A DNA stretch of 64,000 bases from Sphingobium faniae (GTDB taxonomy: Bacteria > Pseudomonadota > Alphaproteobacteria > Sphingomonadales > Sphingomonadaceae): NCBI GenBank assembly GCA_900100475.1, contig FMTU01000010.1, positions 62,001-126,000 on the forward strand, in the 5' to 3' direction. This document shows positions 52,757-60,276 of this stretch, in pieces. The notes beneath the pieces are model-generated. The model was not told the DNA's origin and searched no databases. It saw only the letters and a list, made by a program, of their open reading frames with translations. The first letter of the stretch is position 1. Every line of letters begins with the position of its first letter. Position numbers and translations under genes: made by a program.

Positions 52757-53688
52757 CACATCGCTCCCAGCACGGCGCGAATGGCGATAAACCCTTCGGC
52801 GAAACGCACTTTCGCCTGATTGCCGCGCACCCGCGCGATGCTGCGGATCAGTTCCGGCTTGAAATAGGATTTGCGGGTCTGGCTGCTGTGGCATTGCAGG
52901 GCGCGGATCTTGAAGTCCAGGCAGTCCGACACATCGACGAAGAAATTCGGCCTGAATTCGGGCGGCGTGTTGGGATTTTCATAACATAGGACGGTCGGGA
53001 CATTCCGACACGCTTCGACCGTGGCGTTGAACACCATCCGATGATCGGAATGGCGGTCGAAATTATTGTGGGTGAAAACCACGTCCGGATTATATTTCCT
53101 GATCGCTTCTTCTATCGCCGATTTGATGCCGTCCCGCCGCGACGTCATGCCGCAGTCGGGGAAGTTGAGGATGGTCAGCGATGACAATCGCATGACCTCG
53201 CCCCCTTTGTGGGCTTCGCGGCGGCGGCTGTTGTGCAGGGGGGTCGGACTGGCGCCCAGTCCATTTTCTCCGCTGGAAAGAATCAGCGCATGCGTGGCAA
53301 AGCCCTGCTTGCGATAATGGAGCAAGGCCGCGCCGCAGCCGAATTCGACATCGTCGGGATGGGCGCCGATCGCCAGAATGGCCTTTGTCGGAGCGGGCGC
53401 CGCCTGCCTGCCCCTATTATACCGAAAACCAATGCCGGCCATGGTGACGACGGAAAAGGCGATAGCGGTATGGGAGAACAGGTCGCTTCTGAACGATAAA
53501 TCGCTGCCAAGGGCGTTCATGAAAACATGACCGTAGATGAAGGCGCATGTCAGAAATGCGATATTGATCATCGACAGAACGGGAAATCGCCATCTCGATT
53601 CAATGATGTTGTAATATAGACATTCGGAAGCGATTATCATGATGATCATGAAAACACAAAAATACTGGATGCCGCTGGCGCTTCTCAT
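52756..53688 (-). CDS. Membrane-anchored PIG-L/LmbE-type deacetylase
   Basis: A 310-residue protein. Three hydrophobic segments (about 8-32, 38-60 and 75-95) precede a PIG-L domain with the zinc motif AIGAHPDDVEFGCG, the Ser-Gly-Glu-Asn-Gly segment LSSGENG, and HSDHR near residue 205. PIG-L enzymes remove N-acetyl groups from sugars such as GlcNAc. The positively charged RYNRGR after helix 3 suggests that the catalytic domain is cytoplasmic. The ATG at 53688 has GGAAGGTGGG upstream. It is the first gene of the coupled polysaccharide operon. It takes the role that a CE4 deacetylase (PgaB) has in PNAG systems. Confidence 0.88.
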   Translation of the reverse strand: MRSASGIQYFCVFMIIMIIASECLYYNIIESRWRFPVLSMINIAFLTCAFIYGHVFMNALGSDLSFRSDLFSHTAIAFSVVTMAGIGFRYNRGRQAAPAPTKAILAIGAHPDDVEFGCGAALLHYRKQGFATHALILSSGENGLGASPTPLHNSRRREAHKGGEVMRLSSLTILNFPDCGMTSRRDGIKSAIEEAIRKYNPDVVFTHNNFDRHSDHRMVFNATVEACRNVPTVLCYENPNTPPEFRPNFFVDVSDCLDFKIRALQCHSSQTRKSYFKPELIRSIARVRGNQAKVRFAEGFIAIRAVLGAM

Positions 53689-54127
53689 AACCCACCTTCC
53701 CCTTACGCACTGGACTGGCAGCGTCCCAAAAGAAAAAGCGACCTTTGTTATATATAAGAAGTCATATTTTCGCATGAGACATGGATTCGAATCGAAGCCA
53801 TATCGTTAACATATGAGAAATATAACAGCGTCAGCGGAAAGATGTTAAATTAAATAATGATCATTCGATTATCAATATAAAACAGATGTTTATGATGTTA
53901 TTAGTATGATTTGTAAAATTTTACGCATGTCATATATATCAGAGTGGATATTTGAATTTATATTATAAGATACATCTCGTTCGATATAGATGTGCTTGCG
54001 TTCCAATAGTCGGCCACTTTTGGCGTGGTCGATCATTGGCTCCATCGCGTTGTGCCGGCGCAACTCGCGCATAACGCTACTCCGCGAGAATGCGCGAAAT
54101 AAACTTGCGCCTTGCCTTTTCTGGAGG
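53689..54127. other. AT-rich spacer upstream of the polysaccharide operon
   Basis: No gene is supported. The stretch 53,790-53,990 is the most AT-rich part of the neighbourhood, with several short dyads, and should contain the promoter of the deacetylase operon on the minus strand. I cannot assign a -35/-10 pair with confidence. Confidence 0.4.
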
Positions 54128-54301
54128 ATTAACCTGCCGCCAATATGCCTTGCCCATCGTGTCGGGCGGGCGGTTGGCGCCGTGAACATCATCTTTTTCC
54201 GCAGCGCATTGAAGATCGAAGAAGCGGCGTCGCGCTATCTCGGCCCCTTGAGAGCGCGGATCGAGAAGATCGAGGCCGAACTGGCCGAAGCGCAATCGTG
54301 A
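54128..54301 (+). pseudogene. C-terminal remnant of an IclR-family regulator
   Basis: The frame ends GAVNIIFFRSALKIEEAA, then SRYLGPLRARIEKIEAEL and a stop. This matches the last 45 residues of IclR/MhpR-type regulators (pattern: LGxLNxVFFRSAMxxEEAAxRYLPxL). The DNA-binding and most of the effector domain are missing and no start is present. It marks a deletion or insertion junction between the AT-rich spacer and the FUSC gene. Confidence 0.55.
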
Positions 54302-54328
54302 ATGCCATCCCGTCTGACCGGGCCGACA

Positions 54329-55477
54329 TCAGTCGAGAGAGTTGCTGCGAACCGCATGCCGCGCAAGCATATGTTGGTCCTCCAGCGACGACGAGAGTAT
54401 CGCGATCACGATACCGATGGCGGCCCCGAGAACGGTGTCCAGGATGCGCTCCGACACCAGCGTGGTTGCCGTCACCTCCGGCGCGGCGAGCTGGGTCATC
54501 AGCAGCGCCATCGGGGTGATCAGTATTTGTCCCAGACCGTAATTGGCGCCGATGATCAGTTCGGTCGCATATTGCAGGATGACCAGCAGCGCGAGGATGG
54601 TCCAGACCGACGGAGTCTGGGCAAGGATCAGCCCGGCCGCCAGCGCGCCGACGATCGTGCCCGCCATACGCTGGAGCGCGCGGTGCATGTTGATGTGGAG
54701 ATGAGCCCCTTGCAGCACCGCGAGCGCGCCCATCGCCGCCCAGACGGGGTGCCTCCCGCCGAACGCATGCGCGATCGAGATAGCGATCGCCGCGGCGACC
54801 GTGCTGCGTGCCGAGGCGATCAGCAAGCCGCGCATGGGGCGGACTGGTTCGGCGGGCAAAGTACGATCGGAGGTCGATTGCTGACGGAAATGCTCGGTCG
54901 CCGCGCAAATGCCCCAGGCCAGTAAACCGACAACGTCAGTGGCGGCGCTGCGTTCCAGCACGTCCTGAAACGAAGCGGCATCGCTCATGCCGGCGCCGGC
55001 GGCGAAAATGAAGATCAGCGGTCCGGGCGGTCCGAACCGTCCCGCGAAGGCGACGAGGAAAAAGATGCCGCAGGCCAGCGTCAGCAGGATCAGCCTTGCC
55101 GTCAGGGGAAGGCCCAGCCACCCCGCCGCCGAGATGACGAAAACGGCCAGGGTCTGGCAAAGTACGCATAGGAAAAGGATCCGGTTGCGGCCTCGTTCGG
55201 GCGCAAAGCGGCCGAAGAGCGCGACCAGCGCGCCGAGCGCGGCAAAGCCGATCAGATGCGCCCAGGGCGACAGATAGACGAGCGGCAGCGCGATCGCGGC
55301 GGCCGCAGCGGACTGAAGCCCCGCCAGCGAAGCGTTGCGCCAATGCGGCTGGGGGGCGAGCGCGAGGCTGTCCCGCATCTGTCGCGGATGCAGCAGATGG
55401 CGGATCGCATCGACCCGCCGCATTGCCAGCGGCCGATCTTCCCCCGGCACAGCTTCATGAGGTCCACATGCCGGCAT
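54329..55477 (-). CDS. FUSC-family aromatic-acid exporter-like membrane protein
   Basis: A 382-residue integral membrane protein with two sets of about five helices (50-175 and 225-365). The second ends in the FUSC motif region (HPVWAAMGALAVLQGAHLH, RMAGTIVGALAAGLIL, GANYGLGQILITPMALL). FUSC proteins (AaeB/FusC group) export aromatic acids and similar compounds. It lacks the long cytoplasmic domain of AaeB. The ATG overlaps the MarR stop (TGATG), so regulator and transporter are one unit, presumably induced by the exported compound. Confidence 0.85.
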   Translation of the reverse strand: MPACGPHEAVPGEDRPLAMRRVDAIRHLLHPRQMRDSLALAPQPHWRNASLAGLQSAAAAAIALPLVYLSPWAHLIGFAALGALVALFGRFAPERGRNRILFLCVLCQTLAVFVISAAGWLGLPLTARLILLTLACGIFFLVAFAGRFGPPGPLIFIFAAGAGMSDAASFQDVLERSAATDVVGLLAWGICAATEHFRQQSTSDRTLPAEPVRPMRGLLIASARSTVAAAIAISIAHAFGGRHPVWAAMGALAVLQGAHLHINMHRALQRMAGTIVGALAAGLILAQTPSVWTILALLVILQYATELIIGANYGLGQILITPMALLMTQLAAPEVTATTLVSERILDTVLGAAIGIVIAILSSSLEDQHMLARHAVRSNSLD

Positions 55478-55947
55478 CAGCGGTGGCCCTTTGCCGCTGA
55501 TTGCTCCAGAGCCTGCATGCGCCGATCGATCCGGCCGAAATATTCCAGCATCGCCGTGATCTCGTCGTCCGAGATATCCATCAGCATCCGCGCTTCTCCC
55601 CGGCCAAGTTCTTCGCGGATTCCAGCCACCCGGCGCTCGCCTTCCGCTGTCAGATGGATCAGCCGCGCGCGGCCATCGGTCTCGTCCCGGCTCCGCTCGA
55701 TCAAACCTTCGCGCGCGAGAATATCGAGCACCCGCACCAGGCTCGAACCATCGACGCCGACCAGCATCGCCAGTTCCTTTTGCGTAATGCCGCCGCCGGT
55801 TTCCTGAAGATGGATGAGCGGCACCCAGGTCGTGGCGGTCAGCCCCGCCTCGGCGAGGCAGCTATCCAGCGCCCGGCGCCAGCGTCGCGCCAGCAAGGAG
55901 AAGGAAATGCCGAAACGGGCGCGATGAGATGTCGGGGAGGTAAGCAT
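55477..55947 (-). CDS. MarR-family transcriptional regulator
   Basis: A 156-residue winged-helix repressor. Recognition-helix region: ITQKELAMLVGVDGSSLVRVLDILAREGLI; wing: RSRDETDGRARLIHLTAEG, the usual MarR DxR(x)RxxxLTxxG form. It is coupled to the FUSC exporter downstream. A near-palindrome lies just upstream of its start, so autorepression released by a phenolic or aromatic ligand is likely. Confidence 0.93.
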   Translation of the reverse strand: MLTSPTSHRARFGISFSLLARRWRRALDSCLAEAGLTATTWVPLIHLQETGGGITQKELAMLVGVDGSSLVRVLDILAREGLIERSRDETDGRARLIHLTAEGERRVAGIREELGRGEARMLMDISDDEITAMLEYFGRIDRRMQALEQSAAKGHR

Positions 55948-55958
55948 GACCCGACAAT

Positions 55959-55988
55959 ATATAGTTTGATTTGAAATTCAATCTATAT
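55959..55988. promoter_or_regulatory. MarR operator candidate
   Basis: ATATAGTTTGA (55959-55969) and the complement of 55978-55988 (ATATAGATTGA) match at 10 of 11 positions around an 8-nt spacer. It is 12 bp upstream of the marR ATG in an AT-rich pocket, the usual place for a MarR autoregulatory site. Confidence 0.55.
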
Positions 55989-56806
55989 TGCACCGCAGCG
56001 ATATATGACGTTCGGCAAATCTAACGTTTTTGAAGCTGCTATCGCCGTCACCGGGGCTTCCATCAATATCGGTAGAGAACCGTCCGCTCTTCAAGACGGA
56101 GTTCTGCTCGATGGAGGTCAGCGGCCCGGTAATATCGAATGTGGCGCGTCCGGAATCGGCATCGCCCAAATAGCGGTTGCGCATACCGTCAGGTCCAAGA
56201 ATCCGGTCGGAGAGTTCTCGAGAGAAAGTTGCCGCCGGATCGCTCGAACGCGGCTATCGCGCTGCGCACATCGTAATCATCGCCTGGCCTTCTGCGCCGC
56301 CGCCCAGGAAATGCTCGATCGTGTCGGGTCCGGCCTGCTTGCCGGCCTTGAACCGGGTGCTGGTGCCGTTTCGGGCCGATTGCTGGAACCCGACCGAACT
56401 GGAGACCAGCACGTCATTGTCGGCGAATGAAAACCGCGCGGCCGCCATTGGCGATGGCGCCGAACTGGCTCTCGTTGATGAGCCCGACGCGCCACATCTG
56501 CGCGGCAGTATCGGCGGTGAGGTTGAGGCTGAGATCGCCGTTCTGCGCCATGGCGATCTCGCGCTTCGACATATCGACGCCGTGATCCTTGAGCAGGTTC
56601 TGCATGCGGGTCAGGCGCTCATTCTCGACGATGCGGGTGAGCCGTTCGTTGCGGGCGCGATCGGCGATGCCGGCCGCGCCGCCCTCGGCCATATCGGTCT
56701 GGTTGCCGACACCCTGGCTCAAGGTGCGGATGAAGCTGTCGAGCCGCGCCGCCTGGCGCACCGACATGCCGGTCAAAGCGATCGATAATTTGGCGAATCT
56801 CCCCAT
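55978..56806 (-). pseudogene. C-terminal remnant of a conjugation protein (TraG-like)
   Basis: Three consecutive pieces in different frames read as one protein. The first is VDMSKREIAMAQNGDLSLNL and INESQFGAIANGGRA (to about 56,440). The second is RFSFADNDVLVSSSVGFQQS and QAGPDTIEHFLGGGAEGQA (to about 56,295). The third is RELSDRILGPDGMRNRYLGD and ITGPLTSIEQNSVLKSGR. I recognise this as the C-terminal region of TraG mating-pair stabilisation proteins of sphingomonad plasmids. At least two frameshifts and loss of the N-terminal body make it non-functional. Confidence 0.6.
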
Positions 56807-56836
56807 ATCAAATTGATTTCATTGGGAAGTTTTGGT

Positions 56837-56877
56837 GCACCCGAGAGGATTCGAACCTCTGGACTCTGCCTTCGGAG
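56837..56877 (-). repeat. att repeat 1 (3' part of tRNA-Arg(CCG))
   Basis: On the minus strand it reads CTCCGAAGGCAGAG, then CAGAGGTTCGAATCCTCTCG and GGTGC, that is the anticodon loop (CCG), T-arm and acceptor strand of tRNA-Arg, with CCA following. The 5' half of a tRNA is absent, so this is an attachment-site copy, not a gene. It differs from copy 2 at one base. Confidence 0.85.
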
Positions 56878-56976
56878 TGCAGGGCTTGGCTCTAACTACG
56901 GACAGAGGCGGACGCTGAAACCCGCTAAATTACTAGGTTTCCAATCCACACTTGTCCCGATCCATCCCCTAATGTA

Positions 56977-56995
56977 TTCCATACGCATTCCATAC
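56977..56995 (+). repeat. Paired TTCCATAC sites, left end (integrase arm-site candidates)
   Basis: TTCCATAC at 56977-56984 and 56988-56995, spaced 11 bp start to start, about 100 bp inside att repeat 1 and directly upstream of the integrase. An identical pair with the same spacing lies inside the other end (62158-62176). Confidence 0.65.
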
Positions 56996-57017
56996 GGAAC
57001 GGAAAGAGGCGGCTGGC

Positions 57018-58178
57018 ATGGCGATGGACCTGAGCAAAGTTGGCGAGCGGGACCGGCTCAAGGCGCAGCGCGAGCCGCACTGGCAGAGGCTTCGCGCCGG
57101 GTGCTTCCTTGGCTTCCGTCCCTCCAAGCGCGGCGGCAAGGGAACGTGGATCGCCCGCGCCTATGACGAGGATGCCGGGAAATATCGCGTGAAGTCCCTA
57201 GGCGACTTCGGAACGCTGCCGGGCAACGAAATGTTCGCAGCCGCCAAGAAGGAGGCCGAGAAGCTGGCCGAACTGGTGGAAGCGGGCGGGCAGGTGCGCG
57301 CCAAGATCGAAACCGTTGCCGATGCCTGCAAGGAATACGCAAAGACGCGCCCTGAGGCCGGGCACCGCTTCCGGCGCTATGTCTATGACGATGCCATTGC
57401 CAAGGTGAAGCTCGACAAGCTGCGCCGTCGCCACGTCAAGGAATGGCGCGACCGGTTGGAGGCGCAACCGGCCCTTGTAAGCCGCCGCAAGAAAGGCGAG
57501 CCGATCCACCGGGAGCGCGCCGCTTCGACCGTCAACCGCGACATGGCGGTTTTCAGGGCGGCGCTGGCCAAGGTGCTTTCGCCCGGCGCTCCGAATAGCG
57601 AGGCGGCATGGCAGGAAGCCTTGAAGGCCGCTCCGAATGCCAACGGGCGGCGCACCCTCTACCTTGATCGCAGCCAGCGCCGGAAGCTGCTCGACAAGAC
57701 GGACGCCGAAGCCGCGCCGTTCGTTCGGGCGCTTTGCCTGTTGCCATTGCGTCCCGGCGCGCTGGCCGCGCTCACGGCTGGCGACTTCGACAAGCGCACG
57801 GCGGAATTGACCATCGGCAAGGACAAGACGGGCAAGCCCCGGCGAATCCAGTTGCCGCAAGAGGCGGCGAAGCTGCTGGCCGCTCAGGCGAAGAACAAGC
57901 TGCCGGGCGCGGCACTGCTCATGCGCGCCAACGGCAAGGCATGGAACAAGAATAGCTGGAAACTTCCCATTGCCGCCGCCGTCGCCGCTGCCGAGCTGCC
58001 GGGCGATGCAACGGCATACACCTTGCGCCACAGCACGATCACCGACCTTGTGAGCGCCGGGCTTCCGCTGCTCACCATCGCGCAAATTTCAGGCACCAGC
58101 GCCGAAATGATCGAGCGCCACTATGGGCATCTTGCCAGCGATGCAGCCGTTAAGGCGCTTGGGGAGCTGGCGCTATGA
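57018..58178 (+). CDS. Tyrosine-recombinase integrase of element 1
   Basis: A 386-residue phage-type integrase. Catalytic residues are visible as R245 (LLPLRPGALAAL), Lys in GKDKTGKPR, TLRHS with R337-H338, and nucleophile Y369 (IERHYGHL). The segment ISGTSAEMI replaces the more usual LGHS, a form common in this integrase subgroup. The N-terminal part is basic (SAM-like arm-binding). AAAGAGG precedes the ATG. It lies about 140 bp from att repeat 1. The stop overlaps the next gene's start (ATGA). Confidence 0.93.
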   Translation: MAMDLSKVGERDRLKAQREPHWQRLRAGCFLGFRPSKRGGKGTWIARAYDEDAGKYRVKSLGDFGTLPGNEMFAAAKKEAEKLAELVEAGGQVRAKIETVADACKEYAKTRPEAGHRFRRYVYDDAIAKVKLDKLRRRHVKEWRDRLEAQPALVSRRKKGEPIHRERAASTVNRDMAVFRAALAKVLSPGAPNSEAAWQEALKAAPNANGRRTLYLDRSQRRKLLDKTDAEAAPFVRALCLLPLRPGALAALTAGDFDKRTAELTIGKDKTGKPRRIQLPQEAAKLLAAQAKNKLPGAALLMRANGKAWNKNSWKLPIAAAVAAAELPGDATAYTLRHSTITDLVSAGLPLLTIAQISGTSAEMIERHYGHLASDAAVKALGELAL

Positions 58179-58516
58179 ACTATTACGACACTTGGGAACG
58201 GCGCGCGCGGGACGCTGCCAAGCCTCATATGGCCAGAGTGGTCAAAGCGCGGCGCTCACTGTCCGGGCTGGATCGGGACGCGCTGGAGGCCGTTGCAGAG
58301 GCGGCTATCGCCATGCTCGACGAAATGTCCGACCCGGACGAGGATTGTTGCCCCGCCGGGGATGATGGCTGCGGCGCATTTTGGGGCGGCGAGCATTACG
58401 GCAAGCATTGGGGCAGCCAATGGGAAGGCGAGGCCGACACTGCCCCTGTCCCCGACTACGGCGACGATCAACGCGAGATATTGGGCCGCTTCGGAGTGGC
58501 GTTCCGTGTGGACTGA
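58175..58516 (+). CDS. Small acidic Cys/Gly/Trp-rich protein, unknown
   Basis: A 113-residue protein I do not recognise. The N-terminal half is helical and charged. The middle reads DPDEDCCPAGDDGCGAFWGG, then EHYGKHWGSQWEGE, with three cysteines and two histidines that could bind metal. It is coupled to the integrase upstream by ATGA overlap and overlapped by the next gene. Confidence 0.6.
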   Translation: MNYYDTWERRARDAAKPHMARVVKARRSLSGLDRDALEAVAEAAIAMLDEMSDPDEDCCPAGDDGCGAFWGGEHYGKHWGSQWEGEADTAPVPDYGDDQREILGRFGVAFRVD

Positions 58517-58832
58517 CAGCGCCGACGAACCCGCTGCCGTGCTGCCCTTCGCGCTCAAGGACCGCTGGATTGTCACGGTCGAGAGCGAGCGGCATTTCGT
58601 GAAGGTGCGCCATCGCACCCGCTGGTATGCCGTGGCGCGGCGCATAGGCCATGAGGATCGCCGCCACTGGTGCGCCAGCCGCGCAGACGCGCTTGTCATT
58701 GCCGGTTGGCAGCGGGAAGCGTTCGAGCGCATGGCCGAGCTAGAGCGATTTGAGGCCCTGTATAACCGACTGACAGTGACGCAGCGGGCGCGATTTGACG
58801 CGTATCTGGAAGCCCTGCGGGGGCAGGAATGA
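58506..58832 (+). CDS. Small basic protein, unknown
   Basis: A 108-residue protein from a GTG at 58506 that overlaps the previous gene's end by 11 nt; no ATG is available in frame. Trp/Arg/His-rich core: RWIVTVESERHFVKVRHRTR and RRHWCASRADALVIAGW, ending in a helical ELERFEALYNRLTVTQRARF. No family recognised. It ends 4 nt into the next gene. Confidence 0.55.
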   Translation: MWTDSADEPAAVLPFALKDRWIVTVESERHFVKVRHRTRWYAVARRIGHEDRRHWCASRADALVIAGWQREAFERMAELERFEALYNRLTVTQRARFDAYLEALRGQE

Positions 58833-59308
58833 CGCACCACGGCGGCGCTCGCCGTGGCGCTGGCCGCCCTCGCAAGTGGCGCTTCGCCGACGTTCTGACG
58901 GTCGGCCAGGCATGTGAAGTCGCTTGGCGCGATGCCAAGGCGAAGGCGTTTGAAGCAGAGAAAGTTAGGCTCTTCAGGACGGAAAGCGACATTCAATCCT
59001 TATGGGATGCCGCACAGCGCGTTCCGGTGGGCAAACGTCGGCAATGGTATGACGGCGACGAAGGCGAAACGCACCGCGCCGATATTGAGACCGAACTTCA
59101 CGCTCTGAACGGAACACCGGACAATCCCGATCCGCCACCACGCATCACCCGCATCATGGCAAAACCGCCAAGGGGAACGAGAAAGCAGATCATTGCAGAG
59201 ATTGCCGAGCAATTCAGCTTGCCCGAATCAGCGGTAGATAATCTTTGGCAGGCTTATCGCCGTTTTGAACGCGAACTTCTGGAACCTGAGGATTTTGCCG
59301 AAACTTGA
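58829..59308 (+). CDS. Basic DNA-binding-like protein with GGARRGAGRPRKW motif
   Basis: 159 residues. The N-terminal GGARRGAGRPRK stretch is an AT-hook-like sequence also found at the start of phage terminase small subunits. The C-terminal half (RKQIIAEIAEQFSLPESAVD, NLWQAYRRFERELL) looks like a helix-turn-helix. The role is unknown: a small-terminase-like packaging protein or a transcription factor would fit. It is coupled by ATGA overlap to the previous gene. Confidence 0.6.
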   Translation: MTHHGGARRGAGRPRKWRFADVLTVGQACEVAWRDAKAKAFEAEKVRLFRTESDIQSLWDAAQRVPVGKRRQWYDGDEGETHRADIETELHALNGTPDNPDPPPRITRIMAKPPRGTRKQIIAEIAEQFSLPESAVDNLWQAYRRFERELLEPEDFAET

Positions 59309-59397
59309 AATTTAGGCACTTCGACAAGCGGCCAATCGGACAAGCCTAAATCCCTGTGCGTCCGCACTTATCGCGGGCAGCAGCACAGGACTTCACC

Positions 59398-59598
59398 ATG
59401 ACATCACAAACAATCAAGCCATCGCACCTGCCGATTCCCGGCGCAGTTGCTTATACCGGATCGTCGCGCTCCGCGCTCTATGAGGCGCTGAAGCTCGGGA
59501 AGATTGAGGCCCGGAAATGCGGGCGGCGCACACTCGTTTCCGTGGCGTCACTCGACGAATATCTGGCCAGCCTCCCGACCTTTCAGGCGGGAGCATGA
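59398..59598 (+). CDS. Excisionase/AlpA-like helix-turn-helix protein
   Basis: A 66-residue protein with the MerR-like excisionase fold: IPGAVAYTGSSRSALYEALKLGKIEARKCGRRTLVSVASLDEYL in shortened form, that is a helix-turn-helix followed by a beta wing and the final DEYLASLP helix. It probably directs excision of element 1 or controls its integrase. The ATG at 59398 lies 89 nt after the previous gene, so a separate promoter is possible. Confidence 0.8.
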   Translation: MTSQTIKPSHLPIPGAVAYTGSSRSALYEALKLGKIEARKCGRRTLVSVASLDEYLASLPTFQAGA

Positions 59599-59601
59599 GC
59601 C

Positions 59602-59793
59602 ATGCCCAACCCACAAATGCAAAACCCGGGGCTGGCACCCCGGGCTTCGCGCAATCAACTTGGCGGCTGGTTGCATTCCCCCTCTATCGCATCGGACTGG
59701 CGGGCGCAAATGCTTGCAGCCCGTTTCTGCCTGTCGCCTTGGATGGCGCGGGATATGGCGCGGCTCTGCTTTGGGGAGGGCTGCAATGACTGA
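59602..59793 (+). CDS. Small conserved-looking element protein
   Basis: 63 residues ending SPWMARDMARLCFGEGCND. A competing frame (59595-59789) with start overlap to the excisionase gene covers the same DNA. I prefer this one for its Trp/Arg-containing, protein-like C-terminus, with limited confidence. Function unknown. Confidence 0.45.
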   Translation: MPNPQMQNPGLAPRASRNQLGGWLHSPSIASDWRAQMLAARFCLSPWMARDMARLCFGEGCND

Positions 59794-59989
59794 GCGGCCC
59801 TTTCCCGATCACCGGGCAGCGGCGCTTGCCCTGCTTAACGGCACAAGCCGCCTGAGCCGGAAGGCCGGGCAATTCCTTGGCCAGCTTGCCGTCGCTTCCA
59901 CGCCCATGAGCGAAGCGCAGGCCAGTTGGCTGGCGAAGCTGCTGGACCGCGCGGGCTTGCCGCCGATGGCAGAGGGAGGCGCGAAATGA
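59786..59989 (+). CDS. Small protein, unknown
   Basis: 67 residues (MTERPFPDHRAAALALLNG, then RLSRKAGQFLGQLAVASTPM). GGGGAGGG lies 6-8 nt before the ATG. Similar short proteins sit beside rep-like genes in other integrated elements, but I cannot name a family. It overlaps both neighbours by a few bases. Confidence 0.6.
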   Translation: MTERPFPDHRAAALALLNGTSRLSRKAGQFLGQLAVASTPMSEAQASWLAKLLDRAGLPPMAEGGAK

Positions 59990-60276
59990 GTGCCTATCCC
60001 GATGCACCGGGGCACCGGAACGTGGAAACCTCGATTGCCGCTGCCGACGACATAGCGCCCAAGTTGGGGCGGCTCCAGCGAATGGCAGAGGGCGCAATCC
60101 GCGATGCTGGCGCGCATGGCCTTACCGCCGATGAACTGGCGGGACGGCTCGATATGGACCGCTGGTCGATCCAGCCGCGCACCAGCGAATTGAGGCGCAA
60201 GGGGCTTATCCGTGACAGCGGGCAGCGCAGGCCGAATAGCACCGGCAAGCTGGCCATTGTCTGGATCGCCGCATGA
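59986..60276 (+). CDS. Winged-helix DNA-binding protein
   Basis: A 96-residue protein with a clear winged-helix core: AHGLTADELAGRLDMDRWSI, then QPRTSELRRKGLIRDSGQRR. The pattern is that of small regulators in phages and integrated plasmids. It is coupled by ATGA overlaps to the genes before and after (rep-like). Confidence 0.75.
   Translation: MSAYPDAPGHRNVETSIAAADDIAPKLGRLQRMAEGAIRDAGAHGLTADELAGRLDMDRWSIQPRTSELRRKGLIRDSGQRRPNSTGKLAIVWIAA

Noticed and set aside
59595-59789. Alternative small gene starting inside the excisionase stop
   Set aside because: Coupling by overlap is attractive, but the protein is Ala/Gly-rich without structure. The frame at 59,602-59,793 looks more like a real protein. 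Either could be correct.
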